Positions 26,008 to 34,124 of a stretch of DNA of 36,472 bases are shown in pieces. The stretch's first letter is position 1, and every line of letters starts with the position of its first letter. The stretch comes from Thermoguttaceae bacterium (GTDB lineage: Bacteria; Planctomycetota; Planctomycetia; Pirellulales; Thermoguttaceae): positions 1 through 36,472 of the forward strand of contig JAGCAH010000278.1 of NCBI GenBank assembly GCA_017652805.1, read 5' to 3'. The translations under genes were made by a program, and so were the position numbers. The notes below the pieces were generated by a model that did no database searches, was not told where the DNA came from, and saw only the letters and a list, made by a program, of their open reading frames with translations.

Positions 26008-26081
26008 GGCGGAATAATTCCCGAGTGATTCCCTGCGGTGTGTCCCGGCGGGTCGGTTCAACCGCTCCGCGGCGCACCCTG

Positions 26082-26087
26082 ATTATA
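26082..26087 (-). promoter_or_regulatory. -10 box of the first NlpC/P60-type gene
   Basis: TATAAT on the minus strand, 112 bp before the start codon. It overlaps the edge of a small stem (CCCCTTT / AAAGGGG) formed by the preceding TTTATCCGAAAAAGGGG. No convincing -35 box is seen. Position and upstream sequence match the lysozyme paralogue. Confidence 0.5.
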
Positions 26088-26122
26088 CCCCTTTTTCGGA
26101 TAAAGGGGAGGAAAACCCGCTC

Positions 26123-28285
26123 TCAGCCGAGTTGAAGCCCTTTGTGCGAGAGGGGGATATAACCGTTGCTGTAAAGACTGGCGAAGGTAATCTTCCGATC
26201 GACCCGCCAGGTCGAGTTTCCGGCGATCGGCGTTTCGTACTGCGTCGCTCCCGCCTGCTCGATGACGTAGACGCACTGGTTCGCCGGATCGACCGCCGAG
26301 ACCATGCGGATATGCCCGTCGGACCCCCTGTACCAGAGAACAGTGTCCCCCGGTTTGAGAAGGGCGTACGCGGCGTACATCACCTCCCGCCCGTTATACG
26401 AAGTGATCTCCGACGACACCGTGTCGGAAGTGTATTCGTACTCGCCGACCTTCACAATATTGCCTCGGCCGGGAACCCGGTAATAAGGACCCAGGAACGG
26501 CTGTTGGGGGTCGAAGGTGCGCCACGCCATCGTGATCGCGCTCGAACAGTCCGATCCGATGTACGCCGACGACCCGGTCGGCCCTCTGTAGACGTGGTTT
26601 TCATCAAGATAGGAGCTGAAGAGCTCGTAGGAGCCGTTGCGAACCTTCTGCGAGTAGGGGACGCCGTAATAGGTCTGACCCGCCTTGAACATCACGCCGA
26701 GACTGGTGTCGTAAAAGGTGATGTCTTCGGCGGGGATCCATTCGATCGTCGCCATCGAACGCATGTACGCGACGATTTCGGCGCGAATCGCGGCGTTCTC
26801 TTCTTCGGGGGTCGGCCCGATGTCGTAGAGACTCTCGCCGGTATAGACGCCGATCGTCTGAAAGGCGTTCAGCCCGGCGCTGGCGTAGAAGCCGACGTTC
26901 CCCCCCGAAAGGCGCGCCTCGCCGACCGAAAGGAGAACTTCCTGACCGACGCCGCAGGCGAGTCGGCCGCCGGAGAGCTGGGCCCAGACGGCGTAGTCCC
27001 GGTTGTAATCCAACGTGCAGGGCGCGCTTCCCAAGGCGGTCATCGCTTTCGCCTCGTCGACGTAGTAGAGCGTGACGCCGCCGGGGCTGAATTCGGCATA
27101 GTAACACTCACCCGAATCCCGCACCGCCAGTTCCATTCCCGCGGCGAAAGTTACGGTCGGGTCGGACGACCGGAAGTAAGAGGTGACCAACAGCTCCGCG
27201 GGGAACCCGCCGTAGTCGCAGACCGCTTCGAGCGCGCCGCTTCGCGCGTCGAGCGTGAGCGTGCCGCCGCGGGCGGTTGCCTTTGAAATCTTATCTCCGG
27301 CAAGGAGCCAGTTCTGTGTGTCGGAAGGGACGATCTCGTATGAGATCAACGGGTCGGGAAGGACGGCGCCGTTTTCAACGATCTGCGCGTCGACGATGAC
27401 GTCGCCGACGCGGTTTGAGACGGCCGGGGCGGCGTCGGGATCGTTTTTGACGGCGATGCCGCTGAACTCGGCGACCCCGCCCGCGGCGCGGAAACCGACC
27501 CAGCCCCCCGAAAGGCGCGCCCCGCCGACCGAAAGGAGGGTGTTCCCGCCGACGCCGAACGAGACCGTTCCGCCGGAGACCTGTCCCCAGACCGTATAGG
27601 TGCGATCGGCGGCGAACGCGTACGCCGTTCCGTCCAGAAGGTTCATCTCTCCGTTCCCGCCGACGTAGTAGAGGTAGACGCGGTCCGACCGGAGTTCGGC
27701 GTAGTAACACTCGCCGCTTTCGCCGAGCGCCAGTTCAAGCCCCCCCTGGAACGGCGCGGCGGCCGCTTTGAAGTCGGCGGTCACACGGATATTTTCGGAA
27801 AAGCCGCCGTAGTCGCAGATCGCCTCGAGCTCTCCGCCGCGCGCATCGAGGGTGAGCGTTCCCCCTTTGGCGGATATCTTCGAAATCTGATTTCCGGCAA
27901 GGAGCCAGTTCTGAAGGTCGGAAGGATAGATTTCGATCGATTTGAGTTCGTCAGGAAGCTCTTCGCAGGTTCGGAACCAGTGGGAGGAGAGTATCGCGTA
28001 GTCGCCCGGACCGACGAATCCGTCTCCGTCGAAATCGGCCGCCGGGTTCCAGTTCTCATGCCCGTCGGCGGTGAACCAGGCGTAACTCATATACGAGAGT
28101 TCCGAAGGGCCGATAAACCCGTCCCCGTCGATATCGATCGCCGAGGCGATACAGACGTCCCCGACCCGATAACCGAAAGGAGCGGCCTCGGTCGGGGAAA
28201 GGAGCGCGGCGGCGTCGAGCCCGGCGGTGACGGCCAAGAGCCGACGATCATCCAGCAATTCAAAACGTAAGGCGCGTTTTTTCAT
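26123..28285 (-). CDS. Exported modular protein: EF-hand/dockerin, two ConA-like modules, NlpC/P60-like hydrolase (diverged copy)
   Basis: The protein has 720 aa. The N-terminus MKKRALRFELLDDRRLLAV is a diverged form of the planctomycetal signature. The calcium loops are DIDGDGFIGPSE and DFDGDGFVGPGD. Two concanavalin/LamG-like modules follow, with GGFSENIRVTADF and GGWVGFRAAGG landmarks in the first. The C-terminal hydrolase domain is the same type as in the 721-aa neighbour: EEENAAIRAEIVAYMRSMA, YYGVPYSQK, YIGSDCSSAITMAW (Cys580), GDTVLWYRGSDGHIRMV (His658), CVYVIEQAG. The chassis differs clearly from the other two copies while the catalytic domain remains close to the second, so this copy probably diverged earliest or escaped gene conversion. 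Both catalytic residues are kept, so it looks active. Likely a secreted, calcium-stabilised cell-wall peptidase. Confidence 0.82.
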   Translation of the reverse strand: MKKRALRFELLDDRRLLAVTAGLDAAALLSPTEAAPFGYRVGDVCIASAIDIDGDGFIGPSELSYMSYAWFTADGHENWNPAADFDGDGFVGPGDYAILSSHWFRTCEELPDELKSIEIYPSDLQNWLLAGNQISKISAKGGTLTLDARGGELEAICDYGGFSENIRVTADFKAAAAPFQGGLELALGESGECYYAELRSDRVYLYYVGGNGEMNLLDGTAYAFAADRTYTVWGQVSGGTVSFGVGGNTLLSVGGARLSGGWVGFRAAGGVAEFSGIAVKNDPDAAPAVSNRVGDVIVDAQIVENGAVLPDPLISYEIVPSDTQNWLLAGDKISKATARGGTLTLDARSGALEAVCDYGGFPAELLVTSYFRSSDPTVTFAAGMELAVRDSGECYYAEFSPGGVTLYYVDEAKAMTALGSAPCTLDYNRDYAVWAQLSGGRLACGVGQEVLLSVGEARLSGGNVGFYASAGLNAFQTIGVYTGESLYDIGPTPEEENAAIRAEIVAYMRSMATIEWIPAEDITFYDTSLGVMFKAGQTYYGVPYSQKVRNGSYELFSSYLDENHVYRGPTGSSAYIGSDCSSAITMAWRTFDPQQPFLGPYYRVPGRGNIVKVGEYEYTSDTVSSEITSYNGREVMYAAYALLKPGDTVLWYRGSDGHIRMVSAVDPANQCVYVIEQAGATQYETPIAGNSTWRVDRKITFASLYSNGYIPLSHKGLQLG

Positions 28286-28536
28286 GGCAGGGCTCTCGGA
28301 TTTCCGGACGGTAGGCCGGCCGAATGGTTTTTTTCAGACAATCCCTTACGACCTGTTACGGCGCGACGAGCGCAATTCCTTCAAACAATATTCCTAAGAC
28401 CCTATTATCATACACTATTCTCCCGGGATGAGATAGTGGTTATCGGAAGTCCCGTTAAAATTTATCTATTTTGACAGGATTGACACGTTTCGGCTCGGCA
28501 CGTTCGCCCAACGGGGCCCCCGGAACGGGAGGGGCG
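28286..28536. other. Leader and promoter region of the third array gene
   Basis: A 251-bp spacer. Next to the gene it carries GGCCGGCC (28314-28321) within a degenerate form of the leader hairpin seen in the two sister genes. TGTTACGGCGC (28354-28364) is shared with the lysozyme paralogue's leader (23664-23674). An AT-rich stretch reads TATGAT on the minus strand near 28410, a possible -10 box. I see no gene and no clear terminator for the upstream CARDB gene. Confidence 0.45.
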
Positions 28537-30138
28537 TTACCGCCTGACCCGGCTGTCGCAGAAGGCGGAATTGTTGTTCGTTTCGACCTCGTCCCGAACG
28601 TCGGAGATCGTCCAGCCGATGTAGTATTCTTTGTTCATCGTCAGTTTATCGCTCGGGATCCCGTCGACGGTGAGCGTGACGGAGCTCCCGGGGTGGATCG
28701 ACGTCGAGATCCGTTCCTCTTTCAGGAAAATCTTTCGGTAATCGGGGAACGAACGGTCTTCCGAGGCGTAGACCCTGACGGTGTACGTTCCGCTGACGGG
28801 ACCTGTCCCGACGTTTTTGATCTGCCCGGTTCTGAGGTTGAATTTGTTCCAATTCTTCGAAACCGATCCTCCGTTTTGCGCTTCCAGGTCGGGGGACGCG
28901 GCGATCTTCAGACGGCTGTCGCAGTAGGCGGCGTTGTTGTCGAGCGAGTCTTCGCCCCGCACGTCGCCGATGACCCAGCCGATAGTGTAGCTTTTCCCCT
29001 CGGCGAGTTTCGCGGTCGGAATGTCGCTGATCGAGACGAAGGTCGACTGGCCGGGCTGCACCGACGAATACGATTTGTACGATTTCAGAAGGATGTCGTT
29101 TTTCGGCGAGATGACGTTGTCGGTCGAGGCGTAGACGTTGATCGTGTAGGGGGACTCGGCGCGGAGGCTGCCGACGTTTTTGATGGTTCCGGTCGTCAGG
29201 GAAAACCGGTTCTTCTCCGGCCTGATCGAGCCGCCGTTCGAGGCGGCCAGGTCGGCGGACGCCGCGACTTTGATCCGATCTCTGGTCCGCGCGGCGTTGT
29301 TTTCGGTCGCGATTTCGTTTCTGACGTTGCTGATGATCCACGAGATGTAATACTTCTCGCCCGGTTTGAGACCCGTCGTCGGAATATTCTGAATTTTGAG
29401 GTTCAGGAACATGCCGGGCGCGACGGACGCGTTAATCGTCGCTTCTTTCAGAAGCCGGTTGGGATCGCGGGTCAGCGCCGGGTCGGTCGATGCGTAGACG
29501 CGGACGATGTAGCCGGATTCCGCGTAGGCGGAACCGAGATTTCTGACCGGGCCGGTCTCGAGGGTGAACCGGCCGTTTTCCATCGTGATCGAACTTTCCC
29601 TTTCGTCGGTCGCCAGGTCGGGATGGGTGGGTGTTTCTTCGGAAAAGACGTGGCGGGCGGAGTTGTTCTGCGTGACGATTTCGCCTTTCACGTCGGCGAC
29701 AACCCAGCCGAAGTAATACCGCTTTCCCTCATCCAGGCCGTCGAGGGGAATATTCTCAATCGTGATCTCCCGCGACCGGCCCGCGACCAGCGACGTGGGA
29801 ACGGTATATGTGTAAATGAGCGTGTCGCGCGATTCCGAAACCGCCGAATTGAAGGAAGAGGCGTAGACCTTGATTTTGTAATACGGTTCGGCGTCGCCGG
29901 ACCCGACGTTTTTAATCGGTCCGGTGGTCAGCCGGAGACGATTCCCCTCTGTCGAAACCCTTCCGCCGTCCGACGCTTCCAGGTCGGGACGCTCCGGCTC
30001 TTTCGTTTCGGCGTTTCGGGGAAAGGCGGCGCCCCACAGCGCGAAAAAAAGAAACGCGGCAAAGAGAGAAAGCGCCCCTTCCCGCGCGGGTCGGGAAAGG
30101 AGGGAGTTCAGCGGGCGGGGAAGGGGAGTTCGGCTCAT
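28537..30138 (-). CDS. Exported protein of four CARDB-type repeats (533 aa)
   Basis: A basic N-terminal region is followed by a hydrophobic signal helix (LSLFAAFLFFALWGAAFP, residues 24-40). Four tandem repeats of about 120 residues follow, starting near 50, 172, 294 and 415. Each opens PDLEA or DLA, then runs through F-L-TGPIKNVGS, YTIxVYAS, a SxxPG loop, IPxxxLxxGKxYYIGW, and ends D-VRxE-xxxNNxA. This is the CARDB (cell-adhesion-related domain in bacteria) Ig-like pattern. There is no catalytic domain and no visible anchor, so an adhesive or spacer role outside the cell is inferred. It lies between the DUF4838 gene (90-bp gap) and the hydrolase array. Its start may be shorter than annotated, since no clear ribosome binding site precedes the ATG. 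Confidence 0.82.
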   Translation of the reverse strand: MSRTPLPRPLNSLLSRPAREGALSLFAAFLFFALWGAAFPRNAETKEPERPDLEASDGGRVSTEGNRLRLTTGPIKNVGSGDAEPYYKIKVYASSFNSAVSESRDTLIYTYTVPTSLVAGRSREITIENIPLDGLDEGKRYYFGWVVADVKGEIVTQNNSARHVFSEETPTHPDLATDERESSITMENGRFTLETGPVRNLGSAYAESGYIVRVYASTDPALTRDPNRLLKEATINASVAPGMFLNLKIQNIPTTGLKPGEKYYISWIISNVRNEIATENNAARTRDRIKVAASADLAASNGGSIRPEKNRFSLTTGTIKNVGSLRAESPYTINVYASTDNVISPKNDILLKSYKSYSSVQPGQSTFVSISDIPTAKLAEGKSYTIGWVIGDVRGEDSLDNNAAYCDSRLKIAASPDLEAQNGGSVSKNWNKFNLRTGQIKNVGTGPVSGTYTVRVYASEDRSFPDYRKIFLKEERISTSIHPGSSVTLTVDGIPSDKLTMNKEYYIGWTISDVRDEVETNNNSAFCDSRVRR

Positions 30139-30175
30139 CGGTTCGGGGGAGGATTCCCGGTGAAAGGAAACGGGT

Positions 30176-30211
30176 CGGCTCGCGGAGCCGCCCGGGACGA
30201 CCCGCGAGCCG
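30176..30211. repeat. GC-rich inverted repeat between the DUF4838 and CARDB genes
   Basis: CGGCTCGCGG (30176-30185) and CCGCGAGCCG (30202-30211) are exact 10-bp complements with a 16-nt loop in the 90-bp gap. No T-run follows, so it is at best a mRNA processing or attenuating hairpin. Confidence 0.5.
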
Positions 30212-30228
30212 GCGGCGCGTCGCGCGGG

Positions 30229-32688
30229 TCAGAAGGCGACCACCACGCGGTCGACGTAAATGTTGAACGGATGGTCGGCGTTTTCGACCGGCGCGATCCA
30301 GAACGAAAGCCCCGGCGAATAGGGACATTCCCCCAAATCGACCCATGTGTAATCGGCGCCGCTTAATTCGGCGGCGGTTACCGTTTTCACCTCGCCCCGA
30401 TCCTCTTTTTCCTTTTGGTTGTAGAAACCCGCGCGCAGAAGCGCTTCTTCGGGGAGCGGCGAGCCGTCGGCCGACTCGGCGCGGACCGCGGCGTAAAGAT
30501 GCAGGGGGCCGGTCTCGTCGCACGGAACGGTTTCCAGAATGTTCAGGTCATAATTGACCGACCATTCGTGATGGGTCGAGGGGATCCGAACCGTCGCGCC
30601 GTCGGACGCTTTCGGGTCCTCTTCGCGGAAGGTCAGCTCGTCCGGTTTGGTCAGTTGGAAATCGAGAGTCTGAAGGTCGAGCGAGCGGTGGGGTCGGATC
30701 ATGTCGTTGATTGCCGGCGGACCCGCTTCTTTCAGCGAGTCGGAATACCGCTTAACAAAATTCTCCTTGAACTCGGCGAACTGCGGCGGCGTGGTCACCT
30801 CGGCGTATTTCACGATCTTGTAGGCGTCGAGCCGGGCGTTGAAGTCGACCGCCAGATCTTTCATCTCGGCGACGGTCGGGAAATCGGCGACGCTCGCCAG
30901 ACGCGCCTTCTGCCGGTACTCGGGATACCCCATCAGCCAGACCAGATCGAGCGGCATTCGTTCGCGGCGGACTTTTTCGACAAGCCCTTTGTGTTTCTGA
31001 GGGTCTTTCGCTTCGAGCGACGCGGCGGTCTCGCGCGCGCGGTCTTGGAGTTCGGTCGCTTTCAGAAGCGTCGCCAGATCGAGCCAGTCACAGGCGGTGG
31101 GACGGAAGATTCCCAGATAGATTCCCGACGCCTCGCACCGGTCCGAAAGAAGGTCGAAGTAGTCCATGTAGATCGGAACCAGTTCCGGCGCGTAATAACC
31201 CGCGATAAACTCTTTCATCAGCTCGCGCTGGTCAAGTTCCGGGTTCCAGAGGAGTTTGGCGACGACCCAGGCGCGCATCTGAACGTAGTCCCCGGTCGGG
31301 CACTGGTAGTCCCCCTGTTCAAAGAGCCCGATGGTGTGGTTGTCGATAAAGAATTTGATGTTGTCGTCCCAGACGCGGTAGTTCGGAAACGGCGACATGT
31401 AGAGGCTGAAATTGGTCATGTAGTCCCAGACGAAAAGGTGGTCGGCCATCCGGCTCCACCCTTCGGTATCGTCGCGGAACGAGGCGTTCTGTTCCCCCTC
31501 CCCCAGAGGCTGGATGAACGAGCATTCGATCGAGCAGAGACGTACGATCACGTTCTTCCGCGCGCGGGTCAGTTTCGGCGGTTTGCGGGTGAACTGATAC
31601 GCGAGGGTGTCGACATAGAGATCGGGACGGACTTTTTCGATCTCTTCGGCCATCCGGTTCACGAACCGGATATACGGCCCCATCTGCGACTCTTCCTCTT
31701 CGGCGATCGCGCGGCACTTTTCACATTCGCAGTAGCCCTGCCAGTCGTTCTGACTGATCGAAACGATCGTCACCTCCGGGTGCGCCTCAATCTGCGCCAG
31801 CACCCGCCTGAGCATTTCCTGAAACAGTTCCTCGTTGGTGAGGCAGAGCTGCGTGCCGTAAGGGTGGGTCTGCTCCGGCTTGATCCGTTTGAGCATCTCC
31901 CTGTATTCGGGAGATCCGCCCCCCGCCCAGAGCGGATACCAGACTTTGCGGATCCCGTCGATTTCCGGGAACCAGTCGGGATGTGCCTCAAATTCGGTCG
32001 GCGGGATCAGCTGATAGAAGGAATGAACGAAATAGAGGTAGGCCTGATGTCCGCCGTACTCTTCCGGAATCGCGTCGCTGTTCCCGTTGCATTTCAGGTG
32101 AACGGCGAGTTTGTAGTTTCCGGGCCCGATCGCCCCGTTGTAGAACGATTCGCGGTTGATCAGTTTCGGCGTGTAGACCGTGTCAAAATCGTCGGCTGCG
32201 ACACGGTCGCGTTTCGGAATGAACGATTCGTCGCTCGTCCACCACCGACAGCCGAGTTCGTCTTCCAGGAACGTGTTGACGGCGTAAAGCATTCCGCGAA
32301 CCGGATGTCCCGAGAAGACGATCGAACGGCCGACCTGTTTGATCACGATCGCGTCGTAGCCGAGCGTGTCTTCGTCGACGCTTCCGGCGAGGAGACTTTG
32401 GCTTGCCGCCGACGGGCCGATTACCAGAAGCTTTTGGTTCGGATCGACGGTTACGGCGGTTTCCGAAACGATCGGCAGCTCGGCGCCGGAGATCGCTTTG
32501 AGGTTTTCGGCCAGCTCGCTCGCGGCGGTCATCTGAACCGGGGTTGGGGTTTCGGGAAGGACGATGACGTATTCGGACTTTCCGCCGTCAGCAAGAGTCA
32601 GCTCTTCGGCGGCGGCGCCGCGCGTCAAGAGGGGAAGGAGAAGCGCTGCGGCAAACAGAAGCGCGCGCAATTTTACGTCGGTGATCAT
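30229..32688 (-). CDS. Secreted DUF4838 (alpha-glucuronidase-like) protein, 819 aa
   Basis: The signal peptide is ALLFAAALLLPLLTRGAAA with likely cleavage after AAA. Residues about 30-150 form the alpha-glucuronidase-type N-terminal domain (TPVQMTAASELAENLKAISG, then LLVIGPSAASQSL and VFSGHPVRGMLYAVNTFLED), followed by LGCRWWTSDESFIPKRDRV. A TIM-barrel-like DUF4838 core then carries PEVTIVSISQNDWQGYCECEKC around residue 320, IRFVNRMAEEIEKVRPDLYVDTLAY, and LFVWDYMTNFSLYMSPFPNY. The C-terminal 130 residues look like a beta-sandwich accessory domain. DUF4838 proteins are linked by structure to GH67/GH115-like glycosidases but mostly lack a proven substrate, so I call it a glycan-active exported protein only. 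AGGA 8 nt upstream supports the start. The CxCxxC cluster is striking for a secreted enzyme. Confidence 0.85.
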   Translation of the reverse strand: MITDVKLRALLFAAALLLPLLTRGAAAEELTLADGGKSEYVIVLPETPTPVQMTAASELAENLKAISGAELPIVSETAVTVDPNQKLLVIGPSAASQSLLAGSVDEDTLGYDAIVIKQVGRSIVFSGHPVRGMLYAVNTFLEDELGCRWWTSDESFIPKRDRVAADDFDTVYTPKLINRESFYNGAIGPGNYKLAVHLKCNGNSDAIPEEYGGHQAYLYFVHSFYQLIPPTEFEAHPDWFPEIDGIRKVWYPLWAGGGSPEYREMLKRIKPEQTHPYGTQLCLTNEELFQEMLRRVLAQIEAHPEVTIVSISQNDWQGYCECEKCRAIAEEEESQMGPYIRFVNRMAEEIEKVRPDLYVDTLAYQFTRKPPKLTRARKNVIVRLCSIECSFIQPLGEGEQNASFRDDTEGWSRMADHLFVWDYMTNFSLYMSPFPNYRVWDDNIKFFIDNHTIGLFEQGDYQCPTGDYVQMRAWVVAKLLWNPELDQRELMKEFIAGYYAPELVPIYMDYFDLLSDRCEASGIYLGIFRPTACDWLDLATLLKATELQDRARETAASLEAKDPQKHKGLVEKVRRERMPLDLVWLMGYPEYRQKARLASVADFPTVAEMKDLAVDFNARLDAYKIVKYAEVTTPPQFAEFKENFVKRYSDSLKEAGPPAINDMIRPHRSLDLQTLDFQLTKPDELTFREEDPKASDGATVRIPSTHHEWSVNYDLNILETVPCDETGPLHLYAAVRAESADGSPLPEEALLRAGFYNQKEKEDRGEVKTVTAAELSGADYTWVDLGECPYSPGLSFWIAPVENADHPFNIYVDRVVVAF

Positions 32689-32797
32689 ACGGAATTCCTC
32701 TCGCTAACAGGATCGATCGATGAAAAGACGTCCCCCGCCGCCGCACGGAAGGAAGACGCCGCTTGTGGATTGAGGATACCAGACCCGCTTTGAAAAG

Positions 32798-33910
32798 TCA
32801 ATCGTTCGAAGAGGTATGCGCCGACCCTTCGGAAGGGTGTTTGTACTCCTCTCGGAACAGATCGGTGTGTTCTTTTCGGAAGTTCTCGGTATTTTCGATC
32901 AACCTTCGCTGGGATTCGGGGAAACTCTCTTCGGTAACCTTAAATTCCCCTTTCGCGAATGCATCGACCATCAGATCGTTGATTTCCGGACGGTAGTGCT
33001 TGATGTCTCGGTAGTTGTCCAGGTCGGTTGTGAACTCGGCGGACTGAAAGTCAAAGACCGCCGCGCCGCGCCTTGCGGCGGCGCTGACGAAATACTCCCT
33101 TGCCCGAAGGTAAATATCAAAGTACCCGGCACGCTGCGTGTCGCACCAGAAGAGCGAGGAGTAAGGCGGGAGAAAGAAGATGTGTTCACCCTTCTTAAAG
33201 TCGAAACGGTCCAAATACCCGTCGAACTGATCTGTCAGCCTTTCGTAGAGGCCGGCGGTCTCGAGAACCGGAACCCGCCCGATCTTTCTTTTGTACCTTG
33301 CCGCGACTTCGGCTTCCCCCCGGTATCGGTAGTTATACTCCCAATCGCCGAGGCGGTCGATCTCTTTGAGGTGAGCGACCTTATCGGGGATTTTTACGCC
33401 GAGCCGATCGCAGAGAACCAGACCGAGATCGATCGGAATGTATCGGAACCAGACCTCGTAGCTCAGAAGGTAACGCAGATGCGAAAGAAAATCCTTTTTC
33501 AGAAGATAACGCGGATAGCGGCTCTCCTCCCCCGGGTTTCCGAAAAAGCCGAGGTCGACGCAGATGTAATACTTTTCGGCCTTTCCCGAGTCGTACGCGA
33601 GCCGCACCAGTTCGTTGATTTCGACCGGCCGGATTCCCCCCAGCCCGATATGAAGCGGCTCGGCGCCGAGTTTTTCCCGGAACCGGTTCATGTCGAAGTT
33701 GCGCGTCATCGACGAACCGATCAGGAGGGTGTCGTACCGGTAGTTTTCGATCAGGCCGCTGCTGACGAACCACTCCTGTAAGACATAGGTTTTATCTTTG
33801 ATCCGGAACTGAAAAAACGGGTCGACGAGATATGCCGCCGCCGCAAGGAGAAGGAGCGCCGCCGCCTCGATCGCGAAGAAGGAAAGAATCCATGTTTTGG
33901 CGCGGTTCAT
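32798..33910 (-). CDS. SGNH/DltD-AlgJ-like partner of MBOAT acyltransferase
   Basis: The protein has 370 aa. One N-terminal transmembrane helix (ILSFFAIEAAALLLLAAAAYLV) is followed by an extracytoplasmic SGNH-hydrolase-like domain. LLIGSSMTRNF (Gly65-Ser66-Ser67) is the block I nucleophile region and DIKHYRP (Asp302, His305) is the D-x-x-H catalytic pair. IGLGGIRPVEINELV occupies the block II position and CVDLGFFGNPG follows. Such proteins work with MBOAT membrane acyltransferases to O-acylate exported polysaccharides, as AlgJ/AlgX do for alginate and DltD for teichoic acid D-alanylation. The MBOAT gene lies upstream on the same strand, with a decayed copy of this gene between. It has its own TTGACA promoter and a palindrome in its leader. 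No strong Shine-Dalgarno sequence precedes the ATG. Substrate unknown. Confidence 0.85.
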   Translation of the reverse strand: MNRAKTWILSFFAIEAAALLLLAAAAYLVDPFFQFRIKDKTYVLQEWFVSSGLIENYRYDTLLIGSSMTRNFDMNRFREKLGAEPLHIGLGGIRPVEINELVRLAYDSGKAEKYYICVDLGFFGNPGEESRYPRYLLKKDFLSHLRYLLSYEVWFRYIPIDLGLVLCDRLGVKIPDKVAHLKEIDRLGDWEYNYRYRGEAEVAARYKRKIGRVPVLETAGLYERLTDQFDGYLDRFDFKKGEHIFFLPPYSSLFWCDTQRAGYFDIYLRAREYFVSAAARRGAAVFDFQSAEFTTDLDNYRDIKHYRPEINDLMVDAFAKGEFKVTEESFPESQRRLIENTENFRKEHTDLFREEYKHPSEGSAHTSSND

Positions 33911-33979
33911 CGGTGCTTTTTTCAGAAATGAAAGGCGGCGAGGCGACTCGTCTCGGCGGATGGGGGAGCGAGGCGGAAA

Positions 33980-33997
33980 GTTCCGCGGCCGCGGAAC
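33980..33997. repeat. 18-bp perfect palindrome in the SGNH gene leader
   Basis: GTTCCGCGGCCGCGGAAC is its own exact reverse complement over all 18 bases. It lies about 10-25 nt downstream of the predicted transcription start and 70 nt before the start codon. It could be an operator for a dimeric regulator or a leader hairpin. Confidence 0.7.
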
Positions 33998-34011
33998 AAC
34001 ACGACAGACAG

Positions 34012-34040
34012 AGGATAACAGACCGACCGCTCAATGTCAA
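34012..34040 (-). promoter_or_regulatory. Promoter of the intact SGNH gene
   Basis: On the minus strand TTGACA (34040-34035) is a perfect -35 box, followed after exactly 17 nt by TATCCT (34017-34012; 4 of 6). It lies 100 bp before the SGNH gene and downstream of the pseudogene, so the intact gene can be transcribed separately from the MBOAT gene. Confidence 0.65.
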
Positions 34041-34073
34041 GAACTCCGTCCAAGACAAGGCGTCTTCGGGGAA

Positions 34074-34100
34074 CGCGCCGTCCGCGTTTCAGACGGCGCG
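34074..34100. terminator. Hairpin after the SGNH remnant
   Basis: CGCGCCGTC (34074-34082) and GACGGCGCG (34092-34100) are exact 9-bp complements with a 9-nt loop, 25 bp beyond the stop of the decayed gene on the minus strand. It may end MBOAT transcription, but no T-run follows on that strand, so the call as terminator is weak. Confidence 0.4.
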
Positions 34101-34124
34101 CCCGCCCTTTTCCGCCGATGCTTC

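Noticed and set aside
21591-28285. Treating the three-gene array as a mobile element because of its repeats
   Set aside because: No integrase, transposase or flanking inverted repeats are seen; the repeats are coding and explained by gene duplication.
23804-28285. Calling the dockerin loops evidence of a cellulosome
   Set aside because: Planctomycetes carry dockerin-like EF-hand pairs on many surface proteins without cohesin scaffolds, and no cohesin is visible in this window.
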